Source of the DNA: Sphaerolaimus hirsutus | Taxonomy: Eukaryota > Nematoda > Chromadorea > Monhysterida > Sphaerolaimidae | Assembly (NCBI GenBank): GCA_964036195.1 | Contig: OZ038453.1 | Location: 1,922,001 to 1,986,000, forward strand | Length of the DNA: 64,000 bases | Reading direction: 5' to 3' | Shown: in pieces, positions 41,991 to 53,400 of the stretch | Position numbering within the stretch: the stretch's first letter is position 1 | Layout: each line of letters starts with the position of its first letter | Program-made: the position numbers and the translations under genes | Notes under the pieces: generated by a model | The model's database searches: none | Told to the model about the DNA's origin: nothing | The model's input: the letters and a program-made list of their open reading frames with translations, nothing else

Positions 41991-43088
41991 TGTGTTGACC
42001 GTGGCAAAATGGATGGATAAAGAACAACAGAGAATTGATAATCAGGTTTTTTTTGTTCAACAATTATATTCAGACACTTTATCTATTTCATGCACTATAT
42101 TAATTTACCACGTAAAATATATTTCCTGCACTATATTATTATAGGTTTATGTGGAATATTTAAGTTAAAAGGTCAATTATGTTATAGTTAAGTTTTTGGA
42201 CATAAATTTAGGCTCATTCGATTCGCTGTAATCTTCTGATTATTCTTATATATATATACATTTACATGGTTTACTTGCAATTTGGGAAACTCAAATCTTG
42301 TAATATTTAGGCCAGCATCCTAATGGAGAAATGGTGCCCTGTGTGTGACTAGCACGTATTTACAAAGCCCTTCGTGTAGGCATATTTATTATAGCTTCAC
42401 AATGCTTTATATATTTACATTATTTGGACATTTTATATTGAATACCTTGCTCATATTATATCAAATACATTTTTAATCCCGCTCAATTAATATACCCATT
42501 TACTTTGAATAAGTCCCAACTTGCCAATTATCAAATGTATGTTTTCAGGAAGTGATTATTATTACGTTAAGTATACTCTGCTTTACTTAAGGCATTAGGA
42601 ACTTTTGTATTGCTATTTACAATTTCCAACTCTATCATATTAGTTTCCAATGTGCATCAATGTTTTCTGACAAATTGAAACAAATTAGTAAATCGGCCGA
42701 GTTTGCCACCTTTGCGCCTCACAAGACTAATAGTTTTTCTATTCTCCCAATTTTTACCTGGTATTTCTTTACCATGATTGTTTGAATGTATGCACGCACA
42801 GTATAAGCCAACTGTTTTGGCTAAATGTGTCTTATTAGTGCCTTTGTGTCTTATTTGTGCATTTGTATTTGGAAAATTATTGTAGCCATGTTTTTATACA
42901 CAATTTCCGTGTCTCGGCTACTTTGGAAGTTTTTACTTCAGTCTTCTGACCCCAAGCTTGTGACCCGAAATAAGTTAGCAATAGAAACTTTGACAAGGAA
43001 GCTTGCTAACTTTGCGCTTTTGTAATTATTGCTGCATCTGATCAAAATAAAGTACCTGAAACAACTTCAAAACCCCTTTTCAACACGC
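41991..43088 (+). repeat. BEL/Pao LTR 2 (no foldback)
   Basis: TGTGTTGACC to TTTCAACACG. Same order of segments as LTR 1, without the foldback. AATAAAGTACCTGAAACAA lies near 43047. It serves as the 3' LTR of copy 1 and the 5' LTR of copy 2. Confidence 0.8.
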
Positions 43089-44337
43089 AATCACGAAATA
43101 AACTTAACTTGGCTGCCGACAAGTGGATGTTCGGCTACAACGAGAAAATCTAACTACTCTAGAGGCCGTCACTCACTACGGTCTTGGAGTTGCCGGAATC
43201 GGTGGTAGAAGACACTGACTTCGGTGGCTTCATCACATGGCACAGCAAGCAGGGTGACTGCATGACATTGTGCTATCACCAAGCCGGAATGGACATTGTG
43301 CGGCAGTTGGCAAAACTTCAAAAGTCCTGCTGAACATCAATTGGCCTTGGCTGAGCGTTGGCTGTTGATTTGCAGACAGCATTGTGCCAAAGTCACAGCA
43401 CTCCTGTCTACATCTTGGGAGCAGTTCTATGCTCACGCGCGGAGGACACTGGAGTTCTGACAAACCTGTCAGGATTTCAGGCAGCTTTCACCAGTGCTCT
43501 GGCAAGGTGCTAGAGGCTGGGCGGCACCGGCATTTGACAAGGTGTCATTGTCAGACAGTGGTCAAACTTTCGCTGGATGCTCCTGGACATCTGGACGCCA
43601 GTGACCGTTCACACATAGCTGTAGGGTGACACAAAGGGCTGTAGCTGACAGAGAGTGGATTTGAAAACCAAGTATTAGGATACTTGGTAGCGTGTAGGGG
43701 CTTTGCAGAGCTCCCATCAAATATACACATTGTGCCTGCTCGGTACCATCAGATCAGACAGCACAAAAGTGCCAGAAATTCTGCATTGCACAGGCACAAT
43801 TGCAGAGCAGGGTACAGAAACACTGCCCAGAATCAGAAAGTGCACTAGAGTTCACAGAAATGTGTCACAGGCAACACAGCAAGCACAGAGCACTGCGCAC
43901 AGCGGCACGGGAGCCGCTCAGAGGCAAGTGGCTGGCATGGTCACGGGGCACACAGGCGTGCCAGGAAAGAGCGCCAGAGCGCTCTGCAAAGCAAAGTGTG
44001 TACGGACCTACTTTGGGCGCACACTAGTGTGTACAGACCCTCTTTGGGCACACACTGCTGGGCAGAGAATTGTCTAGTGGGAGTTGGCCGGTGTGTTGAT
44101 GTCAACGCATGTGAACAATCACATCAGGGGCTTTAGGAACACACCTGGTGCCAGTGCAGTAGAGGTCAACGCGTGAGAAAACACGTCAGGGGCCTGTAGG
44201 ACTGCATTGGTATTGTGCGTGGCACAACAAATCCGTGGTGCACAGAGAAGTGCACAAGAAGGCACAGAGAAGCATTACAAGCATCACAGGTGACGCACTA
44301 TAAAGAGAAATAGTGAAGAAAATTTTCATCAGCAAAA
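43089..44337 (+). other. BEL/Pao copy 2 leader
   Basis: Aligns with 39284-40691 through to the gag start. No supported ORF. Confidence 0.5.
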
Positions 44338-45990
44338 ATGGTGCCTTCACCAACAGGGCATATCAGAAAGACCCTGGGGCTGGCAAAGCACAGGGTCGAA
44401 TGCAGATTGCAGAGAGAATTTGCAAAGTATGATCTGGAAGTGTATGCAGAAGCATCAAAGGAAGAAAAGAGAACAGAAATGAGAAGAGTGATTGCATCTA
44501 TAAAACAGGAAGGTGCAAAATTGGAGGGTGCAATGAATACAGTGAGAACTCAATTTGACGCATGGCGGGACATAGTCAAGGTCATTGACGATCCTGATCA
44601 ATTGGCTCAAGAACAAATACTGTACCAAGATTCATATGATGAATATGCAAATATGTCAGACTTGGTGACACAGAATATTGCAGCCATGAATGTGTACATT
44701 GAATAGTTGCAAGACATGATCCAGCAACTAAGTGGAAGTACCATGTATGAAGTCAATTCAGCATTCATACAACAGATGGCTTATCAGATGGCTGTGACAG
44801 CTCAGGGAGCTGCTCCGGGAGCTAGTTCAACCAATGCAACCACAGCAAAGAGTGTCAAATTACAGAAACTGGAAATTGAACAGTTTTCTGGGGAAATTGT
44901 CAAATTTCGAACATGGTGGCAAATGTTCGAATCACACATCCACAACATAACAGATTTGGAGGACATTTCCAAGTTCTCGTACTTGAGGAGTTTGCTGAAA
45001 GGCTCAGCATTCAGCATGATCAGTGGATTGAGTGTGACGGCAGAGAATTATGCACTCGCGATCGCAATGCTCAAGAAAAGATATGACCAGTCAGTAGTGG
45101 TCAGAAACATGCTGATGAACAATATCATGAAGCTGTGACAGGCTAGGAATACCTGTCAGGATATGAGAATTTTGTTTGATGCAATTGAAAGGCTGCTCCA
45201 GCAGTTGGAGTCACTGGGTGAATCAGTGGAACATCCAATGTTGTTGAGCCAGCTGCAACAGAAAATTTCACCAGAAATCCTCAGAGAAATCCAGAAGGAA
45301 CAGGGAACTGAGGAAGCTCTGACATTGAAAAGGTTCAGAGAGCTGTTTGGCAGACAATTAGCGCTCAGTGAGGCTGTACAGCATGCGCAGCAAGCTGAGG
45401 CACCAGTGCAGCTATTGCGCCAGGGATTCGGAAATCCGCGCGCACAGCAATTCAATAATCGATTCCAGGGCAATGGGAATCAATTCAGAGGGCCAGAGAA
45501 CCCCAGGACCAGCACAGGGAGCATGTCTGTGATCCAGAATGGACAGAGTGCACTGCAGGCAGGATTCATTAATCCTGGGAGGCAGTGTGTGTTCTGCAAT
45601 GACACACAGCAAATACACTTTAATGACAAGTGTCCAAAGTTCAAGACTGTTAGAGAGAGGATAATAATTTTGTCAAAGGCAGATCGATGCCTGAGATGCC
45701 TGCAGAAAGGGCATTATATGGCTCAGTGTCAATTTACAAGAAATTGTTTCTATTGCAAATCAAATAGGCACCACAGTGCAATGTGCCCAGAGAAATTCGG
45801 AGACAATGGCAATGGAAATGCTGGATGGCAAGTTCCAGCATTCAGAACAAATGGTCAGCAGAATGGCCAGCAATCAGCAAATAATGGCAGAAAGTCTGTG
45901 ACGATGGTCAGTCAACCAGCGCAGAGCCCACAGAGAAAAGCAGCAGTGAATTGTGTTAATGTGAAAGAAGCTGGACCAGAAATGATTTAA
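44338..45990 (+). pseudogene. BEL/Pao gag, copy 2, two in-frame stops
   Basis: A single frame of 550 codons from ATG to TAA, interrupted only by TAG (44704-44706) and TGA (45136-45138); copy 1 has CGA at the second position. The N-terminal helical region is followed by the DUF1759-type core (FSGEIVKFRTWWQMF, FSYLRSLLKGSAFSMISG) and two zinc knuckles, CLRCLQKGHYMAQC and CFYCKSNRHHSAMC (both C-x2-C-x4-H-x4-C). A Gln/Asn-rich tail follows. Gag would form the capsid and bind RNA. No BEL/Pao protease or RT follows, so the copy is truncated after gag. Confidence 0.85.
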
Positions 45991-46004
45991 GAATATGAAA
46001 TAGT

Positions 46005-46933
46005 GTTTTTAAAAGTAAAGTTCCAGTTAATCTACAAAATCAAATTGTTAGTCCAAAAAATAAAAAACCGCTGGTCAATACAAATTATTCGGAAATTTTG
46101 AGATATTTGGCAAAAAAACATGCTGGTCACAAACCAAAGGCATCAAAAGCGATTGTACCTCCACCAACAGGATTTGATGAATTTACAGAATATGTATATA
46201 AGACTCAAAGGCATACATGGGCAACTCACCAAGAAAAAATCAAGAAATTGATTGGTAAAGGAAATAAGTCGAGTAGGAGACATAGGAAAAAAATCTGATT
46301 GCTTGGTATCAGGTAAAATGCTGTTGACTAAAAAACAAATATTGTTATTGAAATATATATGGTATGGAAGGTATAAAAAAGGTAAGATAAATGCCAAAAA
46401 AATAACGCAAGGACTATTATCTCGCGGATAAGTGTTGTATAATGAGGTGAAAAAATATGATAAAAAATAAAGCGTAAACAAGTTAATGAATGGTTGAAGA
46501 AATAAGAAGGTTACATTTTTGCCAAACATCCAAAACGTTCAAGATTCACGCGTCCAGTTATTAGTACAGGTTTATATGATTGTATTAGTATTGATTTGGC
46601 ATTTTTAGGACCCCCAAAAACTAATTATGGAAATACAGCTGTATTATTAGCAGTATGCACTTTTTCTGATATGATTTATTTTAGGTTGTGTAACAATAAA
46701 TCCGCAAATCACATTACCCAAAAGTTTGTAGAAATTTTACAAGAAATTGAGGCTAGAGGTGGTTCAGTAGAGACTGTTTTTTTGTGATTTTGCCGCCGAA
46801 TTGCTAAGTAAGCAGTGTACAGAATTTCTTAAAAATGAAAGAATTACTTTCACACCATTGGCATCTTATCAAAAAAACTCTCCAGTAGAAAAAGTTATTT
46901 CAACTATAAGAATGAAATTGGCTATTGGATAAT
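46005..46933 (+). pseudogene. Retroviral-type DDE integrase, broken
   Basis: First open stretch to 46298 has KKHAGHKPKASKAIVPPP and GFDEFTEYVYKTQRHTW. After stops and frameshifts comes the integrase fold: IFAKHPKRSRFTRPVIS, SIDLAFLGPP (first Asp), LLAVCTFSDMIYFRL, DFAAELLSK (second Asp) and SPVEKVISTIR (Glu, 33 residues between). A T7 run near 46777 causes one frameshift before the second Asp. The pattern resembles integrases of transposon-derived (Ginger/KRBA2/Polinton-like) proteins more than BEL/Pao, but class is not decided. It directly follows BEL/Pao gag copy 2 in the same orientation. Confidence 0.6.
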
Positions 46934-47271
46934 GGAACAAGGATGCCTAGGGTTGGGAACCTGACCTGAAATGAAACCGAGAACCGGGTCAGAAGCTGAT
47001 ACCCGAAGCATACTTTTTTACGCAATATTTTTACCTGATAATTCAACAACCAGTACAAAACTTTTACTTCGGAATGGAAAGAATCAATTGGAACCAAGCT
47101 GATAACTGGAACCAATACCCAAACTAAAACTTTTGATGCAACAATACATGAACCAAAATTGTTTATGGGTTTTTGCGTACAGGGTGGCCGGAATGATTGT
47201 TGCATACAAATTTGTTGATTGACACTTGATATGTATTTACTGTTGAGGTTTTAGTGTGAGCAACCCATGCA
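46934..47271. other. Possible hAT end, no gene
   Basis: CTAGGGTTGGGAACCTGACC at 46948 looks like a hAT terminus and is followed by GAACCGGGTCAGAAGC and GAAACCGAG words. No matching right end or target duplication was found. Confidence 0.3.
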
Positions 47272-47520
47272 CAGGGTTGGCAAAATCTCAGAAAAAATAA
47301 AATGGAAAATTTAAGAATAAAATAACGTGGTAAATTCCAAAATAAAAATAAATATTGTATAAAAATTTAAATTTTTTAAAAAAATTCTGTAAAATTGTAA
47401 AAAATTTTTTTTGTAATTTTGTAAAATTGTATAAAAATTCCTATTTTTTTGTAAATTTTTGTAAATCTTGTTGCTGGAGTTTCTGCGGCAGTCGCTTTTG
47501 TAAAGTGTCAAATGTCATGT
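47272..47520. repeat. CAGGGTTGGCAAAATC hAT terminus and AT-rich body
   Basis: CAGGGTTGGCAAAATCTCAG is the complement of the right end at 28860 and 62926. The AT-rich body has TTTTGTAAAATTG words like those at 28660-28760. The other end is not identified. Confidence 0.5.
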
Positions 47521-48524
47521 AAAATGTCATGCAATGTCTCAATTTAGATGACATTTTACAAATGCACCCAGCTCACTTCAGTAGTCATTCAAAGCTTACA
47601 TTTCATCTCATCAATAAATACTTTATGTATACTTTGAAATTCGGTTTTTTGTTTTTAATACTGTTTTTAAATTTGAAATACTGTTTTTAACTTCGGTTTA
47701 TTATTGTCAATGTAGGCATAAATTTATTTATGGATGTTTGCCTCAATTGATAATTTCAATAATGTGCTGTATATGCTCAGCGGACATCGCACTTAGTATG
47801 GAAACCTACAATAACCCATTTGAACAATGAACCAAAAAGTATGGAGTTTTTCAACAAAATATTTTGTTTCTACAACGAAAAAATAAAATTACGAAATTTA
47901 TCATAAGATTTTATTCATTAAATAATGATAATATTCTGTGCATACTTTGCGGTCCGCCGAGTGAATTTATAGAATCAATAATCAATTTATATCACTCAAC
48001 GCGCAGATTCCAGCGCGTTTATGATTTTCTTAAAGCGCTTGCGGTTGTGGAAACCCTTTAGCAGAGGGTTTCCAGAGTGCAAACACTTTAGCGCGTGGCA
48101 CGCTTGGGCGTTTATATTTTGGGAGTTGCTTTAAGCGACGTGTTGCTGCACATGCATTTTTTCACATGCATGTGCCACTGTGCGCTTGCCAGTTTGTAAA
48201 CCCTTTAAGGCAGCGCATAACGCGTTTATGCCTTAAAACGGTTCCGTCGCGGCCAGCCTGCTGCTTGTAATGGCTACTATGAACTTGAAAACCAATCAAC
48301 ATAAATCTTAATGGAAACAAATCAGCGCAGTTGACAATTGATGACACCCAATGTCAACTAGGCTGGCCGGTTTACATCAATATTTGGTAATACTGATGCT
48401 ATTTAAACATTGAACATGCTAAACAGAATGAAAATCAAATTGATTAAGACCAGATGACGTAGAGTAGAGGCATTTGTGTAGAGCCAACGCTGTAGCAACA
48501 GTGTAGTGCTTTTTCATAGCATAA
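47521..48524. other. No gene seen
   Basis: 47500-47570 has GTCATGTAAAATGTCATGC words. 47990-48260 is CpG-richer with AAACCCTTTA, AAAGCGC and GCGCGT words in both orientations. 48300-48524 borders the gypsy LTR. No supported ORF. Confidence 0.3.
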
Positions 48525-48686
48525 TGTTGGATGTTGTGTGATTGATTTGTGTCTGGGATTGTGCAAATGTGATCAGATCCGAATTCTCGATATTTAAATG
48601 ATATGTTGACAACAAATAGTGGTCGACAGGCATCATCATCGTCAATAAATTCTACAAAATCCTTGTCAAACTCCAACTACCCAACA
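48525..48686 (+). repeat. Gypsy 5' LTR
   Basis: TGTTGGATGTTGTGTGATTG to CTACCCAACA, about 93-95% identical to 55649-55810. Unusually short. An apparent minus-strand ORF crossing both LTRs is a by-product. Confidence 0.85.
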
Positions 48687-48687
48687 T

Positions 48688-48707
48688 TGGTGGACGTGCT
48701 GGGGATG
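48688..48707 (+). promoter_or_regulatory. Gypsy primer-binding site
   Basis: TGGTGGACGTGCTGGGGATG begins one base after the LTR. It is complementary to the expected 3' end of a tRNA (CCA tail plus acceptor and T-arm, with CATCCCCAGC close to the usual T-arm end). The exact tRNA is not assigned. Confidence 0.7.
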
Positions 48708-48769
48708 CTAATTCCCAAAAAGCCTACAAGGTCTATTTATTTGGCAGATGAACGATAAATTATATCAAC

Positions 48770-50182
48770 ATGCGGTCATCTAATTCTATGGCTACGGCTG
48801 TTTCTATACATTCTGATTCGGCCGCTACCCTGCTAAGGCATACACGCGCTCACCCTGTGAATGTGTTGCCGCCACATGGTCATCCTGAGGTGATGCGACA
48901 ATTTCAGGATCAGCGCCTGTATCAGGCTTGGCATGGAAGGGAATTTCCGGTGGCTAATTATTCATTGCAACCGAACGTGGGAACAATTCTGGTGAGGGCT
49001 AGAGTTATTCGGAATTCGCAGCAGCAATTTCATCACTCTACTAGCTTGCCAGCTACTCAACCCATTTTACATGGTTGGCATGGACCATTTGAATCGGTTC
49101 CGTCGGCCCCTGCACAACCTTGTCCGTCAACTGTTGTCCAGAATTCTGTGAGCTCACTACTGATTTACCGCGCCGCTTTTTCAATTTTGCAGTTATTTGA
49201 TTTTGTTAAAACTCGCTCGCCAGGCCCAGTTTTTTTGGCTGAATTGCAAAATATTTTGCTACCCCCATCTACTACCCCTTTGCTGGTGAAAACGCGTACT
49301 TTTTTGGGTGGTGACGTGGTACCGCTGACAGTCTCGAACGTGAGAGAGTGATTTTGAGCAGGAATTTGCTCGCTTGTTTGCAAAGTATTTGTTGCAGAAT
49401 GCGCCTCAAGTTCAGTTGCCGCCTCCTATATCTGTAGCAGCAGCTGTGGACAACACTCTGGCACCTGTTCAAGGCTCTCAAGCTTCAACAATTTTAGATC
49501 CAAGTACTCTTGCAGGTGTCAAACCTACTGACCCGTGGCTAATTAAGGATTTTTCCCACTTGCCAGCGGCTGTGGCAAAGGGGTCAAAAGTTGAATTACT
49601 GAGTTGTTGGCTTTTGACAAAGCCACACATTTTGGGCAAAATTCCGGTTTTCAAATCAAATCCGGATGCGTTGTCTTTCCAAGATTGGAAAAGGACGGTG
49701 CAAATCGCGACTTTGTCTGTGGCTTCACCAGAGCTATTACCTCAATTCTGGGTGGAAGTTTTTACTATGAAATTGGAAGTTTTTACTACGATGCTTCCAA
49801 AATTCTGACGACGCTATTCAAGCCGGAAGACTTGACTAAGAGTGATTTGATAATGTCAGAATTGGGCAGCATTTTCAAGGAAACTATGAAAACCAATAGT
49901 TATTCTGAGTGGGAGTCCGCGTCAATGAGTCACAGTGAAAGTTTGCTGGAATTTTATTTATGCTTGATGTCAAAAATTCCTTTAGATTTGCATGTCTCGG
50001 TAAATTACGACCACACATTGATTAAAAAATTAGTGGGGGTTAAATTGTGGGCGAAATTTGATGATAAATATGATGATAAATATGATAAATTCATGATGGC
50101 GAATTTTAAAAATATGGCGGCTGCTAAAACTTTGTCATTGATTCAAGTGGTGCAATTGATTGAAGAATATTACTGGGGGTGA
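48770..50182 (+). pseudogene. Gypsy gag, two frameshifts
   Basis: Opens at ATG 48770 (first frame to 49351). The frame changes in a GAGAGAG run near 49345 and again near 49770 beside a 21-bp direct repeat (GGAAGTTTTTACTATGAAAT). Capsid-like segments include FQDWKRTVQIATLSV, WESASMSHSESLLEFYLCL and ANFKNMAAAKTLSLIQVV. Assembly of virus-like particles is the family role. Confidence 0.75.
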
Positions 50183-50637
50183 AAACAACATCAGCACCAA
50201 CCATGACGACACCAGCAATGCGCCAGCGTGCACCAATGCTGGCTGCTACACGTTTTTCGATGCGTAACTTTTTGAATGATTCTTTGGCTGATCCGTGGTG
50301 CCCGCGCTTAAATCATGTGGGTCACAGAACTAGTGAGTGTAGAATCACGCAAAGAGAGAAGTCAGAGGGTGTCAAACAGCAACAGCTTGGTTCTGCTTAC
50401 AGGTTAAACCCTGCTGCTATGTCACCAAAATCGGATGGGTATGGCCAGGTGCGTAGGTATGGACCACCGCACACTGACAATACCGCTCTACCCAAGCCAA
50501 TTACAGCTATGGCTGCTGCAGCAAATACTATTGTAGAAGATTCTGAGATTGCAGACATTTTGGAGGGACCTGAACCCCCCCCCCCCCTGCAGAGGAGGAA
50601 CAGTTCAATTTGTGGGCCGCTTATCGAAATGAGTTGA
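50179..50637 (+). pseudogene. Gypsy nucleocapsid segment
   Basis: Entered by a frame change at GGGGG (50172-50176). Contains WCPRLNHVGHRTSEC, a C-x2-C-x4-H-x4-C knuckle in which the second cysteine is replaced by leucine. It ends by running out of frame in a C-run near 50575-50588. Confidence 0.65.
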
Positions 50638-51344
50638 ACCATCGCTTGGCAGTGCTCGCTTCAGAGGATCCAGGTGAAGATTGGAAACGTAGATTTTGGG
50701 ATAATTTGAATAATTCACTTCCATGCAATCAGATCGTGCTGAAAGCAGTGTGCTGCAGTTCTTTGCCAACGTTTTCCCCGAGCCTGATCTTGACATACAC
50801 TGAATGTAAAGCAGATTCTGTGGATTTTTCTGATAAAACTGGTTTACTGATTACCTCTGATGTTGGAAGTGAATCTGATTTTGGTGTTTTGACCAATAAA
50901 GTGAAAAATGTTGCTTTGTCTGCTGTTGGAGAAAAACAACGTATAGCTATTAAAATTGAAAATTCAACCGGTCCACAAGTTTTTGCCATGTTGTGTATTG
51001 AGGGTATTCCATGTAAAGTAGTATTAGATTCTGGGTGTACGCAAACTATTATTCCGATCAAAATGCTTGAAAATATAGCCCAACAAAGTGGTTTGGATTT
51101 GAACACATTTTTGTGTCCTACTGCTGTTGAAGTATTTATGCTGACTGGGAAAACGCAACCAGGCATGATGCAGGAAGTCCCATTATACATTGAACACATG
51201 TCTCCTATTGATAATGTCTTGAGAAAAGTTTTGGCAGTGTGTTTGGTTAACATGGAACCTGAAGCAATGACTGAAATATTGGTTGGGACTGATATGATGT
51301 CCTTTTTTAAAATTATTGTGGCTCATTCCACTTGCTTTGGATAA
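50590..51344 (+). pseudogene. Gypsy aspartic protease region
   Basis: From the C-run the frame runs to TAA at 51342-51344. It has the retropepsin active-site motif VVLDSGCTQTIIP and the later EILVGTD, which corresponds to the conserved hydrophobic-G-x-D segment. It would cleave Gag-Pol. A frame change near the T6/A4 run at 51303 joins it to the RT frame. Confidence 0.8.
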
Positions 51345-52938
51345 GGTGTCGGAAAAACAACCAATGGCTGACGTGAAAGCTGAACAGCAATTTCACAGTT
51401 TAGAAAATCGTTTTGCAGATTTGTTGTCTAAAATGGTTATTCTAGAAAAACCACTATTTATTCCAGCTAAAGGGACTGCCGTTTTACCGCATCCATTTCC
51501 TAGCAAACCGGATGTTATTCCCTCAGCATTGTGGAATTCTTCAATGATTATAAGTTTGAATGAAGATGCGGAAATACCTGGATAAGGAATGTACAACATG
51601 ATAACTCCCATTTCTGAGGCGAATAAATTGCATTTTGTTTTTTACAATAATTCAGATTACCCAATGACGTTGCCACCAGACAAACATGTTGCAGACATTT
51701 GTGTCCCTTCAGCGAGATCAATTTTTCAACCTGGTCCACACTTTTTGCATCATTGCCTCCAGGGTGATGAAAAGTGTGGAGGTGCAATAACAGTACCACG
51801 TCCACCCACTACTGATTTAGATAAACCAGAAGTTTCACCTATTCAAATGACTACAGAAGAGCGCTTGAAATTTTTTCTGGAAAATTTGCCTTCTGGAAAT
51901 AGGATAAAATTGACTCCTGATCAACAACAAGTGTTTGAGCGGTTATTGACGGAATTCCATGACATCTTTTCCTGTCATGATTACAATGTAGGCTGCACTA
52001 CCTTGGTTAGCCATGCCATTCTTACTGACCCAAAACATCATCCCATTAAACAAGCTGCTTAATATGAGGCTCTGTGCCACAGGGCATTTATTCACAAAAC
52101 AATAAAATCAATGTTGGCAGAGGGGATAATTGTGCATTCCGATGGGCCCTGGGCATCACCCAAAACCATTGCGCCTAAGGGAACCAATGATTATAGATTT
52201 TGTGTAGACTTTAAAATGGTGAATCTTATTACAAAAATCGATGGTTATCCACTCCCTTGTATTGGGGAGATCCTGGCTGAATTTGCGGGGCACAAGATAT
52301 TCACGGCTATTGATATTCGCCACGGTTATTGCAACGTGCTGATGGCTGATGAGGATTCAATGGAGAAAACCAGTTTTGTGTGCAGCCTAGGACAATTTAG
52401 GTATACAAGAATGCCGTTTGGCTCATGCAATAGTGGAGCGTCCTTCCAAAGACTCATGAACATAATGCTCATGGATTTGAATGAAGATTTGGGTCGTGCA
52501 TGGATAAGGGCTTACATTGACGACATATTGTGTTGTAGTGACACTGTGGAGGAACACCTCATTCATTTACGTTGTTTGTTTTTGCGCCTAAGATGGGCTA
52601 ACCTCAAAATGCAACCCAAAAAATGCAACATTTTCACGTCCGGTTTGAAGTACCTGGGACATGAAATTTCAGCTGAGGGCATTGCCCCTACCCCTTCAAG
52701 AGTGGCTGCTATGCTCAATTTACCAAAAGTTCACACAAAGCAAGATTTGCGCAGGTTTTTAGGTAAATGTGTCTATTATTCTCACTTTATTCCTAATTTC
52801 AGCCGGATTGCGGCCCCGCTTTATTCTTTTCTCACTGGCAAAACACCTAACATTGGGGAAACACCCTTTGAATGGACAGAATCAATGCTTGGCTCCTGGA
52901 GCACACTTAAATACTGTCTGTCAACCCCCCTGTCTTAA
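51316..52938 (+). pseudogene. Gypsy reverse transcriptase
   Basis: One frame with two in-frame TAA stops (51583-51585 and 52060-52062). The RT motifs follow: NDYRFCVDFKMVN, FTAIDIRHGY (motif A aspartate), MPFGSCNSGASFQRLM, AYIDDILCCSD (YIDD catalytic pair), KKCNIFTSGLKYLGHEIS and LRRFLGKCVYYSHFIPNFS. The catalytic residues are intact. The frame is lost in CCCCCC at 52925-52930. Confidence 0.9.
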
Positions 52939-53400
52939 TGCATCCTGTCAGAGATGGGAGGCCATTTATTTTGGAAACTGACGCTAGTGCTCAAGGGTTA
53001 GGTGCAGTTCTATCACAGTATACGAATGATGGGAAATTACACCCAATTTCCTTCATTTCTAAAAGACTAACCCATCCACAAAAGTCATTTTCTGCGGCAG
53101 AACTTGAAAGTCTCTGTATTGCTTGGGCAATCCGCCACCAGGCAGATTTTGTGGAGGGCCAAAAGTTAGTGGTTATTACTGATAATTCAGTTATTACCCA
53201 GGTGTTGCGCTCACCTGTGCACAGCAAATTGGAGCGCTGGGCCATGTTAATTCATTCGAAGGTAACCAAGTTTGTTCACAGGGCAGGTAAGTTCAACCAG
53301 GTGGCTGACGCTCCGTCACAAAACCCCGTGGACGATGAAGCCATTTTCGGCGACAAATTGGCCGAGCCGACTGATTTAGTTGTGGGTTTGAGTGTGCAGA
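52925..53400 (+). pseudogene. Gypsy RNase H
   Basis: FILETDASAQGLGAVLSQ (Asp), SFSAAELESLCIAWAI (Glu), VVITDNSVI (Asp) and FNQVADAPSQ (Asp) give the full catalytic set. It shares an open frame with integrase (52938-54263). It would degrade RNA in RNA:DNA hybrids. Confidence 0.9.

Noticed and set aside
46948..47200. Complete hAT element starting CTAGGGTTGGGAACC
   Set aside because: Only one terminus is visible; no inverted partner or 8-bp duplication was found downstream.
48419..48676. 85-codon minus-strand ORF (also at 55627-55845)
   Set aside because: Present twice because it lies in the gypsy LTRs; it shows the LTR pairing, not a gene.
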